Shown: positions 9,415-18,357, counted from the first letter of the stretch. The stretch: 64,000 nucleotides of DNA from Anaerocolumna sedimenticola (GCF_009931695.1 NZ_CP048000.1:1808501-1872500); one strand, 5' to 3'. Notes: generated from the letters alone by a model not told the origin. Made by a program: numbers and translations.

Positions 9415-10356
9415 ATGTTTTATGATATTAGCAATCGCTCCTTAGTTATAGTTTATTTTATAATTTATTTAGCTACCTGTCTTTCGTTGACTTTATTTGC
9501 TAAATGGCTTCCTCAGGACAAGGGGAGGGAATATGCATACAATGGAACGAAATCAAAAGGAAAACGCCGCGGTGCCGGTTTAATCATGATAATAATTTTC
9601 GATATAGTGTCATGTTTATTTTTACCGTTAAAGGCAGAATATATCATATATTATTTACTTATAGGGATATGTATGATATTCGGATATTTGGACGATAAGG
9701 CAGAAAAACCATGGGGTGAATATAAAAAGGGTTTTTTTGACTTACTGTTAGCTTTAATAACAAGTTATGCATTTTTAAAATATAATGAAGGACTGGATAT
9801 ATTTATTTTCAGCCATTTAAACTTTTATATAGTATGGATTATCGCGACTGTTTTTATATGGTTATCAATAAATGCAACAAACTGTACCGACGGGGTAGAT
9901 GGATTAAGTGGGGCATTATCAATAGTTACCATATTATCTCTTGCAGTTGTACTATATTTACAAGGGCAATCCAATGACATGATCAAATATGCAATAATAA
10001 TGTGTGAGATTATTTTTGCTTATTTGTGGAAAAACACTTCGCCAAGTACACTATTAATGGGAGATGCCGGTTCCCGTGCAATAGGATTTTTTATTGCTAT
10101 TTTGACTTTAAAAACTAATAATCTGATGTTTTATTTAGGAGTTGCAATGGTGTTCATTCTTGACGGCTTAATAGGTTTGGTAAAAGTATCATTTACCCGC
10201 TTTTTTAAAATTAAGTTATTTCCGAATATCATTTTCCCGCTCCATGACTTTTTTAGGAAAGAAAAAGGGTGGTCGGACAGTCAGATAGTTTTTCGATTTA
10301 TAACCTTTCAAGTGATAATTTCATTTATGACAATATTTTTATATTTTTATTACTAA
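9415..10356 (+). CDS. MraY/WecA-family glycosyl-1-phosphate transferase
   Basis: 313 residues with about nine or ten membrane segments. Family members transfer a sugar-1-phosphate from a UDP-sugar to undecaprenyl phosphate. Diagnostic motifs are GYLDDKAEKPWGEYKKG (about 94-110), NATNCTDGVDGLSG (about 157-170, catalytic Asp) and LMGDAGSRAIGF (about 213-224). PLHDFFRKEKGW near the C-terminus mirrors the MraY PLHHHFExxGW block, so it is nearer MraY than TagO. It is not in a division/cell-wall cluster, so I infer a paralogue with a specialised role rather than the housekeeping mraY. The start is supported by AGAGGTGG. Confidence 0.82.
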   Translation: MFYDISNRSLVIVYFIIYLATCLSLTLFAKWLPQDKGREYAYNGTKSKGKRRGAGLIMIIIFDIVSCLFLPLKAEYIIYYLLIGICMIFGYLDDKAEKPWGEYKKGFFDLLLALITSYAFLKYNEGLDIFIFSHLNFYIVWIIATVFIWLSINATNCTDGVDGLSGALSIVTILSLAVVLYLQGQSNDMIKYAIIMCEIIFAYLWKNTSPSTLLMGDAGSRAIGFFIAILTLKTNNLMFYLGVAMVFILDGLIGLVKVSFTRFFKIKLFPNIIFPLHDFFRKEKGWSDSQIVFRFITFQVIISFMTIFLYFYY

Positions 10357-10406
10357 GTAGAAAACCTTTACGCATGATTGAAAAAAGTATACCTTACTTA
10401 TTTTTA

Positions 10407-10516
10407 AGAGACAAATAAGACGTATAAGAGATAAAAATAAGAGACAAAAATAAGAGATAAAAATAAGAAACAAAAATAAGAGATAAAAATAAGAGATAAA
10501 AATAAGAGATAAAATT
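10407..10516. repeat. 13-bp tandem repeat tract
   Basis: Roughly eight imperfect copies of a 13-bp unit AGAGATAAAAATA, with variants AGAGACAAAAATA and AGAAACAAAAATA. It lies between the transferase gene and tRNA-Leu(AAG). Purine-rich on one strand and likely length-variable by slippage. Confidence 0.85.
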
Positions 10517-10538
10517 ATAATAAGTTTTAAATTGGGTA

Positions 10539-10567
10539 TTGCTTTTTTATTAAAAAATTGATATAAT
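10539..10567 (+). promoter_or_regulatory. promoter of tRNA-Leu(AAG)
   Basis: TTGCTT (10539-10544), a 17-bp spacer and TATAAT (10562-10567). The predicted 5' leader before the tRNA is about 85 nt and holds a small hairpin (CTGG...CCAG near 10580-10594). Confidence 0.6.
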
Positions 10568-10658
10568 ATAATTCGTTCGCTGGACAACAGCCAGAGTACA
10601 GATTGACTAATGAATTGATGTTCCAATATATTTCTTTGTCAGTTTTAATTAAATTTAT

Positions 10659-10743
10659 GCAGTCGTGGCGGAATTGGCATACGCGCTAGACTAAGGATCT
10701 AGTGAGCATTGCGCTCGTACGGGTTCAAGTCCCGTCGACTGCA
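10659..10743 (+). tRNA. tRNA-Leu (anticodon AAG)
   Basis: 85 nt. Acceptor GCAGTCG/CGACTGC with discriminator A. Anticodon stem CTAGA/TCTAG encloses loop CTAAGGA, giving AAG. The variable arm forms a stem (GAGC...GCTC), and the T-loop is GGTTCAAGTCC. CCA is not encoded. Confidence 0.95.
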
Positions 10744-10754
10744 GTAGTAAAATC

Positions 10755-10790
10755 AAGGGTTTCAGAGTTTTGATAAACTTTGGAGCCCTT
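10755..10790 (+). terminator. terminator of tRNA-Leu(AAG)
   Basis: A 16-bp stem with three G-U pairs (AAGGGTTTCAGAGTTT / AAACTTTGGAGCCCTT) followed by ATTTTT. Its sequence is clearly related to the hairpin at 933-970 beside the other tRNA-Leu. Confidence 0.8.
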
Positions 10791-10915
10791 ATTTTTGTGT
10801 TTTAATTGGATTACGCTGTATGTGTACTAACTTTGTCAGGAGGACTCTATTGTTTTAACAATATTCCCGATAATCAAGTCGATTTTATGAATATGAATAT
10901 AGCCTTATTCTTTAC

Positions 10916-11056
10916 ATGTTTGTTATTGCATTAAATACATACAGCATATTTGCAAAGCCTGATATATATGATTTATATACAAGGTTTATAAACATTATAT
11001 CTGTTATATCTACTGCTACGATACTTTTATTAAAATTTGATAATATCAAAAAATGA
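10916..11056 (+). pseudogene. membrane-segment fragment, probable gene remnant
   Basis: A 46-codon open frame starting MFVIALNTYS with two hydrophobic stretches and ending FDNIKK. A second short hydrophobic frame (MNMNIALFFT) overlaps its start in another phase, as if one gene had been shifted. No ribosome binding site is seen. It lies just upstream of a chemoreceptor remnant and may be the wrecked membrane part of the same or a neighbouring sensor gene; that link is inference. Confidence 0.3.
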
Positions 11057-11083
11057 TATTTCACAGGAATAAATTGAATAATA

Positions 11084-11377
11084 TGTAATAACCCAGGCGT
11101 ATTCAGCAATATTAAAACTTCCTATAATGAAATTGTCAATGGGTTCAATCAAACAGCATCAGCAATGAAAGTAATTGATGATAAGTCAAGAAATATATCC
11201 CTTAGAATACAGAATGTAGCTTCAGTTGCGGAAGAATTTGCTGCAAGTACTGAGGAAATATCAGCATCGAGTCAGCAGCAGCTTGCTTCAACTGAAATGA
11301 TTGCACGAGCTTTAAAAGGGTTATATACTTTATCTGAGGAACTCATTTCTGAAGTAAATAAATTTAAAGTACAATAG
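11084..11377 (+). pseudogene. 3' remnant of a methyl-accepting chemotaxis gene
   Basis: The frame is open from about 11078 without a good start, and the part from 11105 to the stop reads like the C-terminal end of a chemoreceptor signalling domain: helix residues VAEEFAASTEEISASSQQQ, then a closing amphipathic helix ending SEEL-SEVNKFKV. An intact chemoreceptor has 250 or more further residues upstream, including the hairpin tip, and these are missing. A terminator follows at 11424. I take it as the decayed tail of a lost receptor gene. Confidence 0.7.
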
Positions 11378-11423
11378 TAAATCAGTCAAGGCACAAGTTA
11401 TTTGTAATATTTATCCAGACGAT

Positions 11424-11476
11424 AAAAAAACGCTATGGAGACCTTTATGTTTAAAAGGTTCCGCAGCGTTTTTTAT
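11424..11476. terminator. bidirectional intrinsic terminator
   Basis: AAAAAACGCT-GGA-CCTTT pairs with AAAGG-TCC-AGCGTTTTTT, with T-runs on both strands. It closes the chemoreceptor remnant on the plus strand and the small minus-strand ORF at 11610-11750. Confidence 0.8.
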
Positions 11477-11609
11477 TCTATTATATGATTTGAGTGTCAA
11501 AAAGGCCAATCCAGCTGCCTTTTTCTTGAACAATATATTTTTTACAAGCCTCTAACGTCACAAAAATGAAGCGGATGAATTCATTTCTGACCAGAGTCTT
11601 TACTAAATA

Positions 11610-11750
11610 TTACTTCTGTGTATTTCCGCCCGCTTTATTTTTGGATGTAGAATCACCGCTTACATTATTACGTGCTCTTTCTGTATTATTGATTACAGAA
11701 TTACCGTTACCTTTACCTGCACTTTTTTTATTACTGGTTTTATTATTCAT
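11610..11750 (-). CDS. 46-residue Asn/Lys/Ser/Gly-rich small protein
   Basis: The frame starts MNNKTSNKKSAGKGNG and ends KAGGNTQK. It has a good ribosome binding site (AGAGGT, 6 bases before ATG) and is followed by a strong terminator. The product is highly hydrophilic, basic, with no hydrophobic core, so it is likely unstructured. In composition it recalls small acid-soluble spore proteins, but I see no defining motif and do not assign it. The opposite strand is also open here but without a ribosome binding site. Confidence 0.5.
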   Translation of the reverse strand: MNNKTSNKKSAGKGNGNSVINNTERARNNVSGDSTSKNKAGGNTQK

Positions 11751-11898
11751 GTCTTTACCTCTTTCTATATTTTATAGCTTCAGCAGCCTTTAGATATAGA
11801 TAGTATTTACCAATATTTTTAAAGTATACTTTAAGTAACTATGATTAAGTGTAAAGTCATCAAATCAGATAAAGAAGAGGAAACTTTAATGGAACAGT

Positions 11899-13131
11899 TT
11901 ATTCAGTTTTAATATCTGATTTAGTTAAGGTATTTGATTCCATTCCCATGTTAAATACGATTCCTCCCGGTTTATGTTTTTCAGAACAATTAAGGTATTT
12001 GAAATACTGATACCAATATACCTTTTCACTGTTATCTGTGGCTATCAGTATAATTACCTCATCATATTTTTCTCCGGAAGTATCTGTTTGGTTATATTTA
12101 TATTGTTCTTTATGATACAGGTTTATAAAGCCGGTATCCAACCGGATATCATCTAACAGGCCATTGATTTCTTCAGCTGTAAAGGCAGGACTGTCTGATT
12201 CTTCTGGCGTTTTGGGGGTTTCTTCCTGATGTTTGAGAGAGGGGATATGTACTTTTAAACCGTGTAGTCCGTTACCATAGTCTATTTGGTATTTAATAAT
12301 ACTGCCAATCAGGATGAAACAAAATGCGCCGATTATAATTCCATATGTTTTAATAAGAACCAATATCGTTTTTTTCCTTTTATAGGAATTTTCCAGGTAT
12401 AAGGGATCAGCAGATAAAGGGTTGTATTTTCCGCATTCAGGACACATACCGTCATGTTTGCTGTAATTGAAGATACTACCGCAGTTGCAGCATTTTGCCA
12501 TTAGTTTTGTATTATTAGAAGTTTCCTGTTTTGGTGATTTCATGTTATCAGTTATCGGAATATTCTCTTTTGTATCAATGTAAAACCAGATGGAAGTTGT
12601 TAAAAATAAGAGTACCCAGCCTATAAACAGGGCAATAAGTATTTTACCATAGGTAATGGATGCAAAGGTTGTAAGAATATAATTGATATCCAGGGTTTCG
12701 GAATCACTTATGATAAGTGCGGTAAAAAATTCCGCAAACATTAAGAAAATACCAAGGATAAATACTGCCGGTCCGTTCCAGGATCTTTTTATGGATTTTA
12801 ATGATTTACTTTCCGATAAAGCAGCCAATCCGTGCATTTTATTCGTCTCCAGTAAGAATGCCACTAATTGAAACAAAAAAATATTTCTTCTTGTCTTTGC
12901 TGAAAGCAGAGTTGGCTTTTCAGGGAAAAAGATGCCTGGAATAGCGATAACGATAGAAAATATAAGATACAAAAGTGATATAAGTATCATAAATATATCT
13001 GCAGTCGGGTTAAAAGAAAAAGACTTCAGAAAGAAAAAACTGGTTATGGATAGGATAAAAATGAGAACAATAAGAAAGCTGTTAATGTAATGTATTATGG
13101 TTTTTGATGTAATTTTACCGTTATTAAACAT
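11899..13131 (-). CDS. multi-pass membrane protein with a zinc ribbon
   Basis: 410 residues from the ATG at 13131, which has AGGGGG 9 bases upstream; an in-frame Met 15 codons earlier lacks one. Four membrane segments occupy the N-terminal half. A cytoplasmic zinc ribbon (CCNCG...CPECG, Cys pairs about 15 residues apart) follows near residue 225, then another membrane segment near 270 and a soluble C-terminal domain of about 110 residues ending the protein outside. The combination of zinc ribbon and membrane segments is common in uncharacterised Lachnospiraceae proteins. No function can be assigned. It is a single gene. Confidence 0.7.
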   Translation of the reverse strand: MFNNGKITSKTIIHYINSFLIVLIFILSITSFFFLKSFSFNPTADIFMILISLLYLIFSIVIAIPGIFFPEKPTLLSAKTRRNIFLFQLVAFLLETNKMHGLAALSESKSLKSIKRSWNGPAVFILGIFLMFAEFFTALIISDSETLDINYILTTFASITYGKILIALFIGWVLLFLTTSIWFYIDTKENIPITDNMKSPKQETSNNTKLMAKCCNCGSIFNYSKHDGMCPECGKYNPLSADPLYLENSYKRKKTILVLIKTYGIIIGAFCFILIGSIIKYQIDYGNGLHGLKVHIPSLKHQEETPKTPEESDSPAFTAEEINGLLDDIRLDTGFINLYHKEQYKYNQTDTSGEKYDEVIILIATDNSEKVYWYQYFKYLNCSEKHKPGGIVFNMGMESNTLTKSDIKTE

Positions 13132-13321
13132 TCGATTATTTCCCCCTAAAAAAATCAAGAAGCAGATAAAATGCACCTGTTAACGACATTAATATATTAT
13201 GGTTACCATTATTATACAATAGCTACACTGATATTACTATATAATTTTCCCGCGCTCGGATGTCTCTTTAATCTTTAATAAAGTTATTTGGTTGTGGTAA
13301 TATCCATTTATTTAATGTTAT

Positions 13322-14215
13322 TTACAGGTTAAGCTTAAAGTCTTCAATATCATGATACAATATCCTGAATTTACCCGGTGAGGTACCAATATATTTTCGG
13401 AATACTTTATTGAAATAGTTTGAACTTTCATATCCTGCCATGTTAGCTATGGCATCTATGGTAAGGTTTGTAGATAGAAGCAATTCCGCCGCATATTCAA
13501 TTCTCAGTTTTGTAAGATAATTCCAGGGTGATATTCCCACTGACTTTGTAAATATGTGGTTAAAATGATATTTTGACATACCAAGAAAATTTGAAATTTC
13601 ATCCAGAGAAAGAATATGGTGAAAATTCTCTTTCATATATTGGATGGATTTATCTATGTTACTATTGACAGGACTTAAGTTAATTAATTGGGAATTCAGA
13701 CTTCTATAAAGCTTCATGATAAATTCATAAGCGATAAAAGAGGTTTGATAGCCATCCGTTATTTTATTGTTGGCAGCAGACCAATAGGTTTCCCATAAAT
13801 ACTTAATGATTTCTTCCTGTCCCTTAAACTTTATAACCGGTTCAAACTGTTCCTGGATTTTATTCCACTCTGAAAGAGCATAATCCCCTGTTAACGTAAT
13901 AAATAGAAATTCCCATTTATCACTGTCTTTCGGAATATAATACCGGTGTTTACTTGGAATGACCGTTATAAATGCACTGCCTTCATCAAGGATATGTTTT
14001 TGCCCATTCAACTCTAATATTCCATAGCCGGACAGGGTATATTGAAAAATACAGTTGCCATTTTCACTATACCGATTCATCCCATCAAAATCATAAACGG
14101 AAGAGGTCTGTATCTGCCAGCCTAATGAGTATATCTGTGCAGGTGGTGATTGAGGACTTTTTATAAAACGGTAGGCAAAGGATTTATGTCTGGAATCATT
14201 ATTTATGTGAAGCAA
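13322..14215 (-). CDS. AraC-family transcriptional regulator
   Basis: 297 residues. An N-terminal cupin-like sugar-sensing domain (about 20-120) precedes two C-terminal helix-turn-helix motifs (about 190-285: ISNFLGMSKYHFNHIFTKSVGISP, continuing with AGYESSNYFNKVFRKYIGTSPGKFR, split here for brevity). The start is TTG at 14215 with AGGAGGG about 8 bases upstream. It is divergent from the GH31 glycosidase at 14392, so it probably controls that gene and itself from the shared 176-bp gap. Confidence 0.9.
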   Translation of the reverse strand: MLHINNDSRHKSFAYRFIKSPQSPPAQIYSLGWQIQTSSVYDFDGMNRYSENGNCIFQYTLSGYGILELNGQKHILDEGSAFITVIPSKHRYYIPKDSDKWEFLFITLTGDYALSEWNKIQEQFEPVIKFKGQEEIIKYLWETYWSAANNKITDGYQTSFIAYEFIMKLYRSLNSQLINLSPVNSNIDKSIQYMKENFHHILSLDEISNFLGMSKYHFNHIFTKSVGISPWNYLTKLRIEYAAELLLSTNLTIDAIANMAGYESSNYFNKVFRKYIGTSPGKFRILYHDIEDFKLNL

Positions 14216-14391
14216 TATTTTACCCTCCTTTAAGCATTATATTACTGTTGTCTGAAACTTTAATAAATGCTATTATGATTATACGCTATAATTAAAAGGA
14301 TTTCTATAACTCTAATAAAAAATAAAACTGTGATCATTTATTTTTTTAGGCGCAGTATTTGGAAAAAAACATATATGAAAGGGTGGGGCAA

Positions 14392-15915
14392 ATGAAAAGT
14401 AATGTGGAAAAAGAACTTTTAGAAGGAGAATACTGGTGGGGTGGAATCGTTCAGGATGGGATTTATATGCCCTATAATGAAATAAACTTTTCCAGAGATT
14501 TGAATAAGGAGCAGTTATATAATCAGAGTTCCCCTTTGTTATTGTCCGACAAAGGCCGTTACATTTGGAGCGAAAAGCCTTTTTCTTATTCCTTTCAGAA
14601 TAACAAATTAACTATAAATTCTAATGATGACATTATATTCAGCGAAGGTCATGGGGATTTAAGAGGAGCTTTTTTAGATGCTTCAAAGAGTTATTTCCCG
14701 TCTGATGGAAAGATTCCGGATTCGTTGCTTTTTACCGCTCCCCAATATAATACCTGGATCGAAATGATGTATGAACCGACGCAGGAAAAGGTATTGGCTT
14801 ACGCAAACTCAATTATAGACAATGGTATGGCGCCGGGAGTGCTAATTATTGATGACAATTGGCAGGAGGATTATGGAGTATGGAAATTCCATCCGGGCCG
14901 TTTTCCCGAGCCGGGTGTTATGATTGATAAACTGCATAAGATGGGATTTAAAGTAATACTCTGGGTATGCAATTTCATAAGTGCGGACAGCCTCACATCC
15001 AGATTAATTCATAATAATGGCTATCTCGTGAAAGATAAGGACGGAGATCCTGCTATTGTAAAATGGTGGAACGGTTATAGTACTATGCTGGATATAACCA
15101 ATGAGGATGCGGTTCATTGGTTTAAGGAACAGCTGGATGTTTTAATCCGTGAGTTAGGTGTTGACGGATTTAAATTTGATGCAGGAGATTTAGAACACTA
15201 TAGGAAGAACTTTGTTTGCAGTAAATCAATAAATGGCCTTGAATATTCTGAAAAATGGGCTCAAATCGGTTTGAGTTATTCCTTGAATGAATATCGTGCC
15301 TGCTGGAAGATGGGGGGAAAACCACTGGCACAGCGGCTTAGCGATAAAAATCACAGCTGGGAAGTTAAAGGCGGCCTTGGCAGCCTTATTTCCAATGGTC
15401 TGGGGCAAGGCTTGCTGGGTTATGCTTTTACTTGTCCGGATATGATTGGCGGAGGCGAATATAAAGACTTCCTTGATATAAAGAATATTGATACGGAACT
15501 TATCGTTCGGAATGCAGAGTGTGCCGCATTATTTCCTATGATGCAGTTCTCCATAGCACCATGGAGAGTACTGGATGAAACTCATTTGAAGATATGTGTT
15601 GAGATGGCAAAACTGCATCAAAAATTCGGGGAAAAAATCCTGAAATTAGCAAAAGAAGCTTCCATAAGCGGTGAACCAATCATCAGACATATGGAATATG
15701 TTTTCCCTCACAAAGGTTATTCAAAAATAAATGATCAATTCATGTTAGGAGATACTATTTTAGTTGCACCGGTACTTGTAAAAGGAGCTGTTACAAAGAA
15801 AGTGGTTTTTCCGGAAGGAAATTGGCTTGGTGATGATAACAGTGTGGTTAACGGACCATGTACCTTAATTATAGAAGCTCCGTTAGAAAGGCTGCCATGG
15901 TATGAAAAACAATAG
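14392..15915 (+). CDS. glycoside hydrolase family 31 enzyme
   Basis: 507 residues from the ATG at 14392 (a TTG at 14359 is a weaker alternative). The TIM barrel starts near residue 120 (WIEMMYEPT). The nucleophile motif DGFKFDAGD places the catalytic Asp at about D263; the acid/base Asp is probably about D318 in SDKNHSW, and PDMIGGG matches the family DIGGF block. GH31 includes alpha-glucosidases, alpha-xylosidases, sulfoquinovosidases and alpha-galactosidases; I cannot tell which. The N-terminal beta-sandwich is short compared with the usual 650-800 residue members. No signal peptide, so it acts on imported oligosaccharides. Likely controlled by the divergent AraC regulator. Confidence 0.85.
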   Translation: MKSNVEKELLEGEYWWGGIVQDGIYMPYNEINFSRDLNKEQLYNQSSPLLLSDKGRYIWSEKPFSYSFQNNKLTINSNDDIIFSEGHGDLRGAFLDASKSYFPSDGKIPDSLLFTAPQYNTWIEMMYEPTQEKVLAYANSIIDNGMAPGVLIIDDNWQEDYGVWKFHPGRFPEPGVMIDKLHKMGFKVILWVCNFISADSLTSRLIHNNGYLVKDKDGDPAIVKWWNGYSTMLDITNEDAVHWFKEQLDVLIRELGVDGFKFDAGDLEHYRKNFVCSKSINGLEYSEKWAQIGLSYSLNEYRACWKMGGKPLAQRLSDKNHSWEVKGGLGSLISNGLGQGLLGYAFTCPDMIGGGEYKDFLDIKNIDTELIVRNAECAALFPMMQFSIAPWRVLDETHLKICVEMAKLHQKFGEKILKLAKEASISGEPIIRHMEYVFPHKGYSKINDQFMLGDTILVAPVLVKGAVTKKVVFPEGNWLGDDNSVVNGPCTLIIEAPLERLPWYEKQ

Positions 15916-15948
15916 ATAATCCATAAAAAGTATCCGATTGGAGAATCC

Positions 15949-16059
15949 ATGGAAGTAATCGCAAAAAGATACTTATCAGAAGTATATTCAGCAGAAGAGA
16001 CTGCCAAAATTATACAACATCCAATAGAGTTTGTTAAAAAGTGCAGAGAAAAATTATAA
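15949..16059 (+). CDS. possible 36-residue ORF after the glycosidase
   Basis: ATG at 15949 preceded by GGAG, product MEVIAKRYLSEVY then a helical, charged tail ending CREKL. It is in the same frame as the glycosidase beyond its stop. It could be a small protein or a fragment of a lost gene; support is only the ribosome binding site and the helical pattern. Confidence 0.25.
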   Translation: MEVIAKRYLSEVYSAEETAKIIQHPIEFVKKCREKL

Positions 16060-16084
16060 GACAGTAGAATTTTTAATAATTTTA

Positions 16085-16143
16085 AAAAAGATATATCCTC
16101 CTGAATTAATAGAAAACAAATTCTATTCAGGAGGATATATTTT
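16085..16143. terminator. bidirectional terminator
   Basis: A long stem (about 20 bp, GATATATCCTCCTGAAT with its complement) flanked by A- and T-runs on both sides. It separates the rightward glycosidase from the leftward propeller-protein gene. Confidence 0.85.
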
Positions 16144-16217
16144 AGTTTATAACCAAGTTTTTATACAATATAGACTAGACTCCTTAAACAGGCAAAAGTT
16201 CCTGTCATTTTATTGTT

Positions 16218-18305
16218 TTATTTTGTATAGGTATAAAAGTCGGCGGCGCATTCTGCATCAAAAAATACTGCTAAAATATAAAAGGTATTGGAATTCTTGA
16301 CCTTAAAATCCAGGAATCTCATATCCTGAATATTGAATGGTTCATGGCTGCCATCCATAAGCGTTCTCAAATGCCCGTTTTCCATGTTGATCCTATAGAT
16401 ACCTGTTTTCTTCAGGATATACATGTATTTTCCTGAAACCGCATAATCATAGTTGTATTGAGACCCCAATAGTTCGGAATAATCATGTAGCTTAATCAAA
16501 TAGCCATAATCTGCAAGATGTATTATATTTATTACTTTGCCTGAGTCAGAATCAATTACAATGATATTATCTTCAGAGTAATCCTGCATATAAATGAATT
16601 TACCGTTAACTTTTATATCACCGGAAGAAGGATAATAACCGGTATCATATTCTCGGATGATTTTTCCAGAAGCCAGATCGAGTAGCTGCAGGTTGTTATA
16701 TAACTGCAAATTGTTCGGCGCGTGTGAAGAGGAATCGGCGGGGTCATACGTTTTAAGCAACACCTTACCGTCCGATAATAAGTAGAATCCTGTATTTTGG
16801 CTGTCAGTAAGGTCGGAAATACAAACCTCGTGTTTTACTTTCAGCGATTTATCCAATTGATAAATATAAAACTTATCCTCATATCGAACAGATATATACC
16901 AGTTACCATTAGAGTCTCTTTTAATTTCGTTGGTGTCCTGCTTTTTTAAAGGGTTTGGTTTTGTACCGCTATCTGTATAGCGGAAGGATTCAGTAATCCA
17001 TGTTCCATCTGACCAGGTGAGTACCCTTAAGGAGTATTCTTCCGCAGGGACGGATTTCAGCGGTTTCCACTTGCCCCCAGTCCATGCATATAATTTCTCG
17101 TCTTTCATGTAATCCGGATCAAGGCGTATGGAATTATAGCAGACGGGAGCTCCGGCAGGTGTCTGTTCCATGGTGAATATTCCGTGGGCAGTATTGCCAT
17201 TGTAGAAAGTTTTAAAAACTTCATAATGCTTCTGAGTGTATTGATTAAGCATATTCGGTTCATTCACTTCACTTAAATGTAGAACGGGATCATTTTCATT
17301 TAGTGGAAACATCCGTCCGACTGTAATAAGATTTTTAGTTTTGTTAAAAATATCTTCGTCAATTCCATCAAGAACTCCTGCAGTCATTTTATTTAACAGG
17401 TCAGAATAGGAAATATCATTACAACTATTATTATTGAAATTATACTGTAAAGAAATTGCCAGGCCTAAACCAGCTATAGGGGTAGGGGTGGAGTCGGAAT
17501 CAGTAAAATTCAGCTGTTTTTCATCTGCAATATCAGCGTAGTACATATCAATCCAGACTTGACGTGCTGACATTATGTTTAATCCTACAGATTCCAAATC
17601 ACTTTTTAATGCTGAATATTTAAAAACACTCTCATTGGAGGTTTGATAGAATGCTAAATCGAATTTTACACCGGCTTTTGTATATGATTCTAATATATCC
17701 AGATTATCAATTGTAGGTTGCAACCCAACCATTATAACCTTATCTGCATCAGTAATTTTAGATATTACTGTTTGGTCGGTCAAAATGGTTGATATACTGT
17801 AGGAGTAGATACAATCCACAGTGGAATGACCTGTAAAATCGCCAAGATATTTATAAAATTCTGCAACCTTTGAATTAACCATATTGTAGTTCATGATAAA
17901 GACGATATGAGAAGCTGCATCTTTAATGCTCCCGCCGACTGCTTCAGGAACGGTTGTGACTGTTAATGGACCGTGTGTCACAGTAATCTGTATGTTGTAA
18001 ACAGGGATTGTTTTACCGCCTTTTTTGTAATCAAATATAAGGTCTGTTGTACCCGCACCTACTGCAGTAACATGGCCGTACATATCTGTGGTTACCATTG
18101 TAGTATCGCCTGAGTGCCACCGGCCTGAAGATATATTTTTATCGGTTGAAAACTTGTTAATATCTAAATCCAAACTTTGACCAACATAAAGACTTAATAT
18201 GTCTTCAGCATATGCATTCGCAGTTAATGGTGAGGGCAATGCAACTGACAGCGTTAATGCTAAAACAAAAAATAAAGCTGCTATTAGTTTTCTTAGATTA
18301 ATCAT
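16218..18305 (-). CDS. secreted protein with Ig-like (BIG2) domain and propeller-like C-terminus
   Basis: 695 residues from the ATG at 18305, chosen because GGAGG lies 5 bases upstream; an earlier in-frame Met has none. A signal peptide with hydrophobic core LIAALFFVLALTLSVAL is followed by a BIG2-type Ig-like domain (about 35-115, SLYVGQSLDLDINK ... VTAVGAGTTDL). The middle (130-420) is unrecognised. The last 270 residues show repeated short beta-strand patterns (e.g. DSDSGKVINIIHLADYG, LLDLASGKIIREYDTGY) as in beta-propellers. The GerMN lipoprotein gene lies 52 bp upstream on the same strand, so both probably act together at the cell surface. Confidence 0.75.
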   Translation of the reverse strand: MINLRKLIAALFFVLALTLSVALPSPLTANAYAEDILSLYVGQSLDLDINKFSTDKNISSGRWHSGDTTMVTTDMYGHVTAVGAGTTDLIFDYKKGGKTIPVYNIQITVTHGPLTVTTVPEAVGGSIKDAASHIVFIMNYNMVNSKVAEFYKYLGDFTGHSTVDCIYSYSISTILTDQTVISKITDADKVIMVGLQPTIDNLDILESYTKAGVKFDLAFYQTSNESVFKYSALKSDLESVGLNIMSARQVWIDMYYADIADEKQLNFTDSDSTPTPIAGLGLAISLQYNFNNNSCNDISYSDLLNKMTAGVLDGIDEDIFNKTKNLITVGRMFPLNENDPVLHLSEVNEPNMLNQYTQKHYEVFKTFYNGNTAHGIFTMEQTPAGAPVCYNSIRLDPDYMKDEKLYAWTGGKWKPLKSVPAEEYSLRVLTWSDGTWITESFRYTDSGTKPNPLKKQDTNEIKRDSNGNWYISVRYEDKFYIYQLDKSLKVKHEVCISDLTDSQNTGFYLLSDGKVLLKTYDPADSSSHAPNNLQLYNNLQLLDLASGKIIREYDTGYYPSSGDIKVNGKFIYMQDYSEDNIIVIDSDSGKVINIIHLADYGYLIKLHDYSELLGSQYNYDYAVSGKYMYILKKTGIYRINMENGHLRTLMDGSHEPFNIQDMRFLDFKVKNSNTFYILAVFFDAECAADFYTYTK

Positions 18306-18357
18306 AATAACCTCCATTTGCCGCTTCAGCGGCATACAAATCCCTCATGTTAAAATT

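Noticed and set aside
10339..10626. Minus-strand 95-codon open frame over the 13-bp repeats
   Set aside because: It is the translation of a low-complexity tandem repeat, with no ribosome binding site, and it overlaps the tRNA-Leu promoter.
11566..11793. Plus-strand 75-codon frame opposite the small ORF
   Set aside because: No ribosome binding site. Its hydrophobic composition is the complement of the Asn/Lys-rich minus-strand frame, which has a proper start signal.
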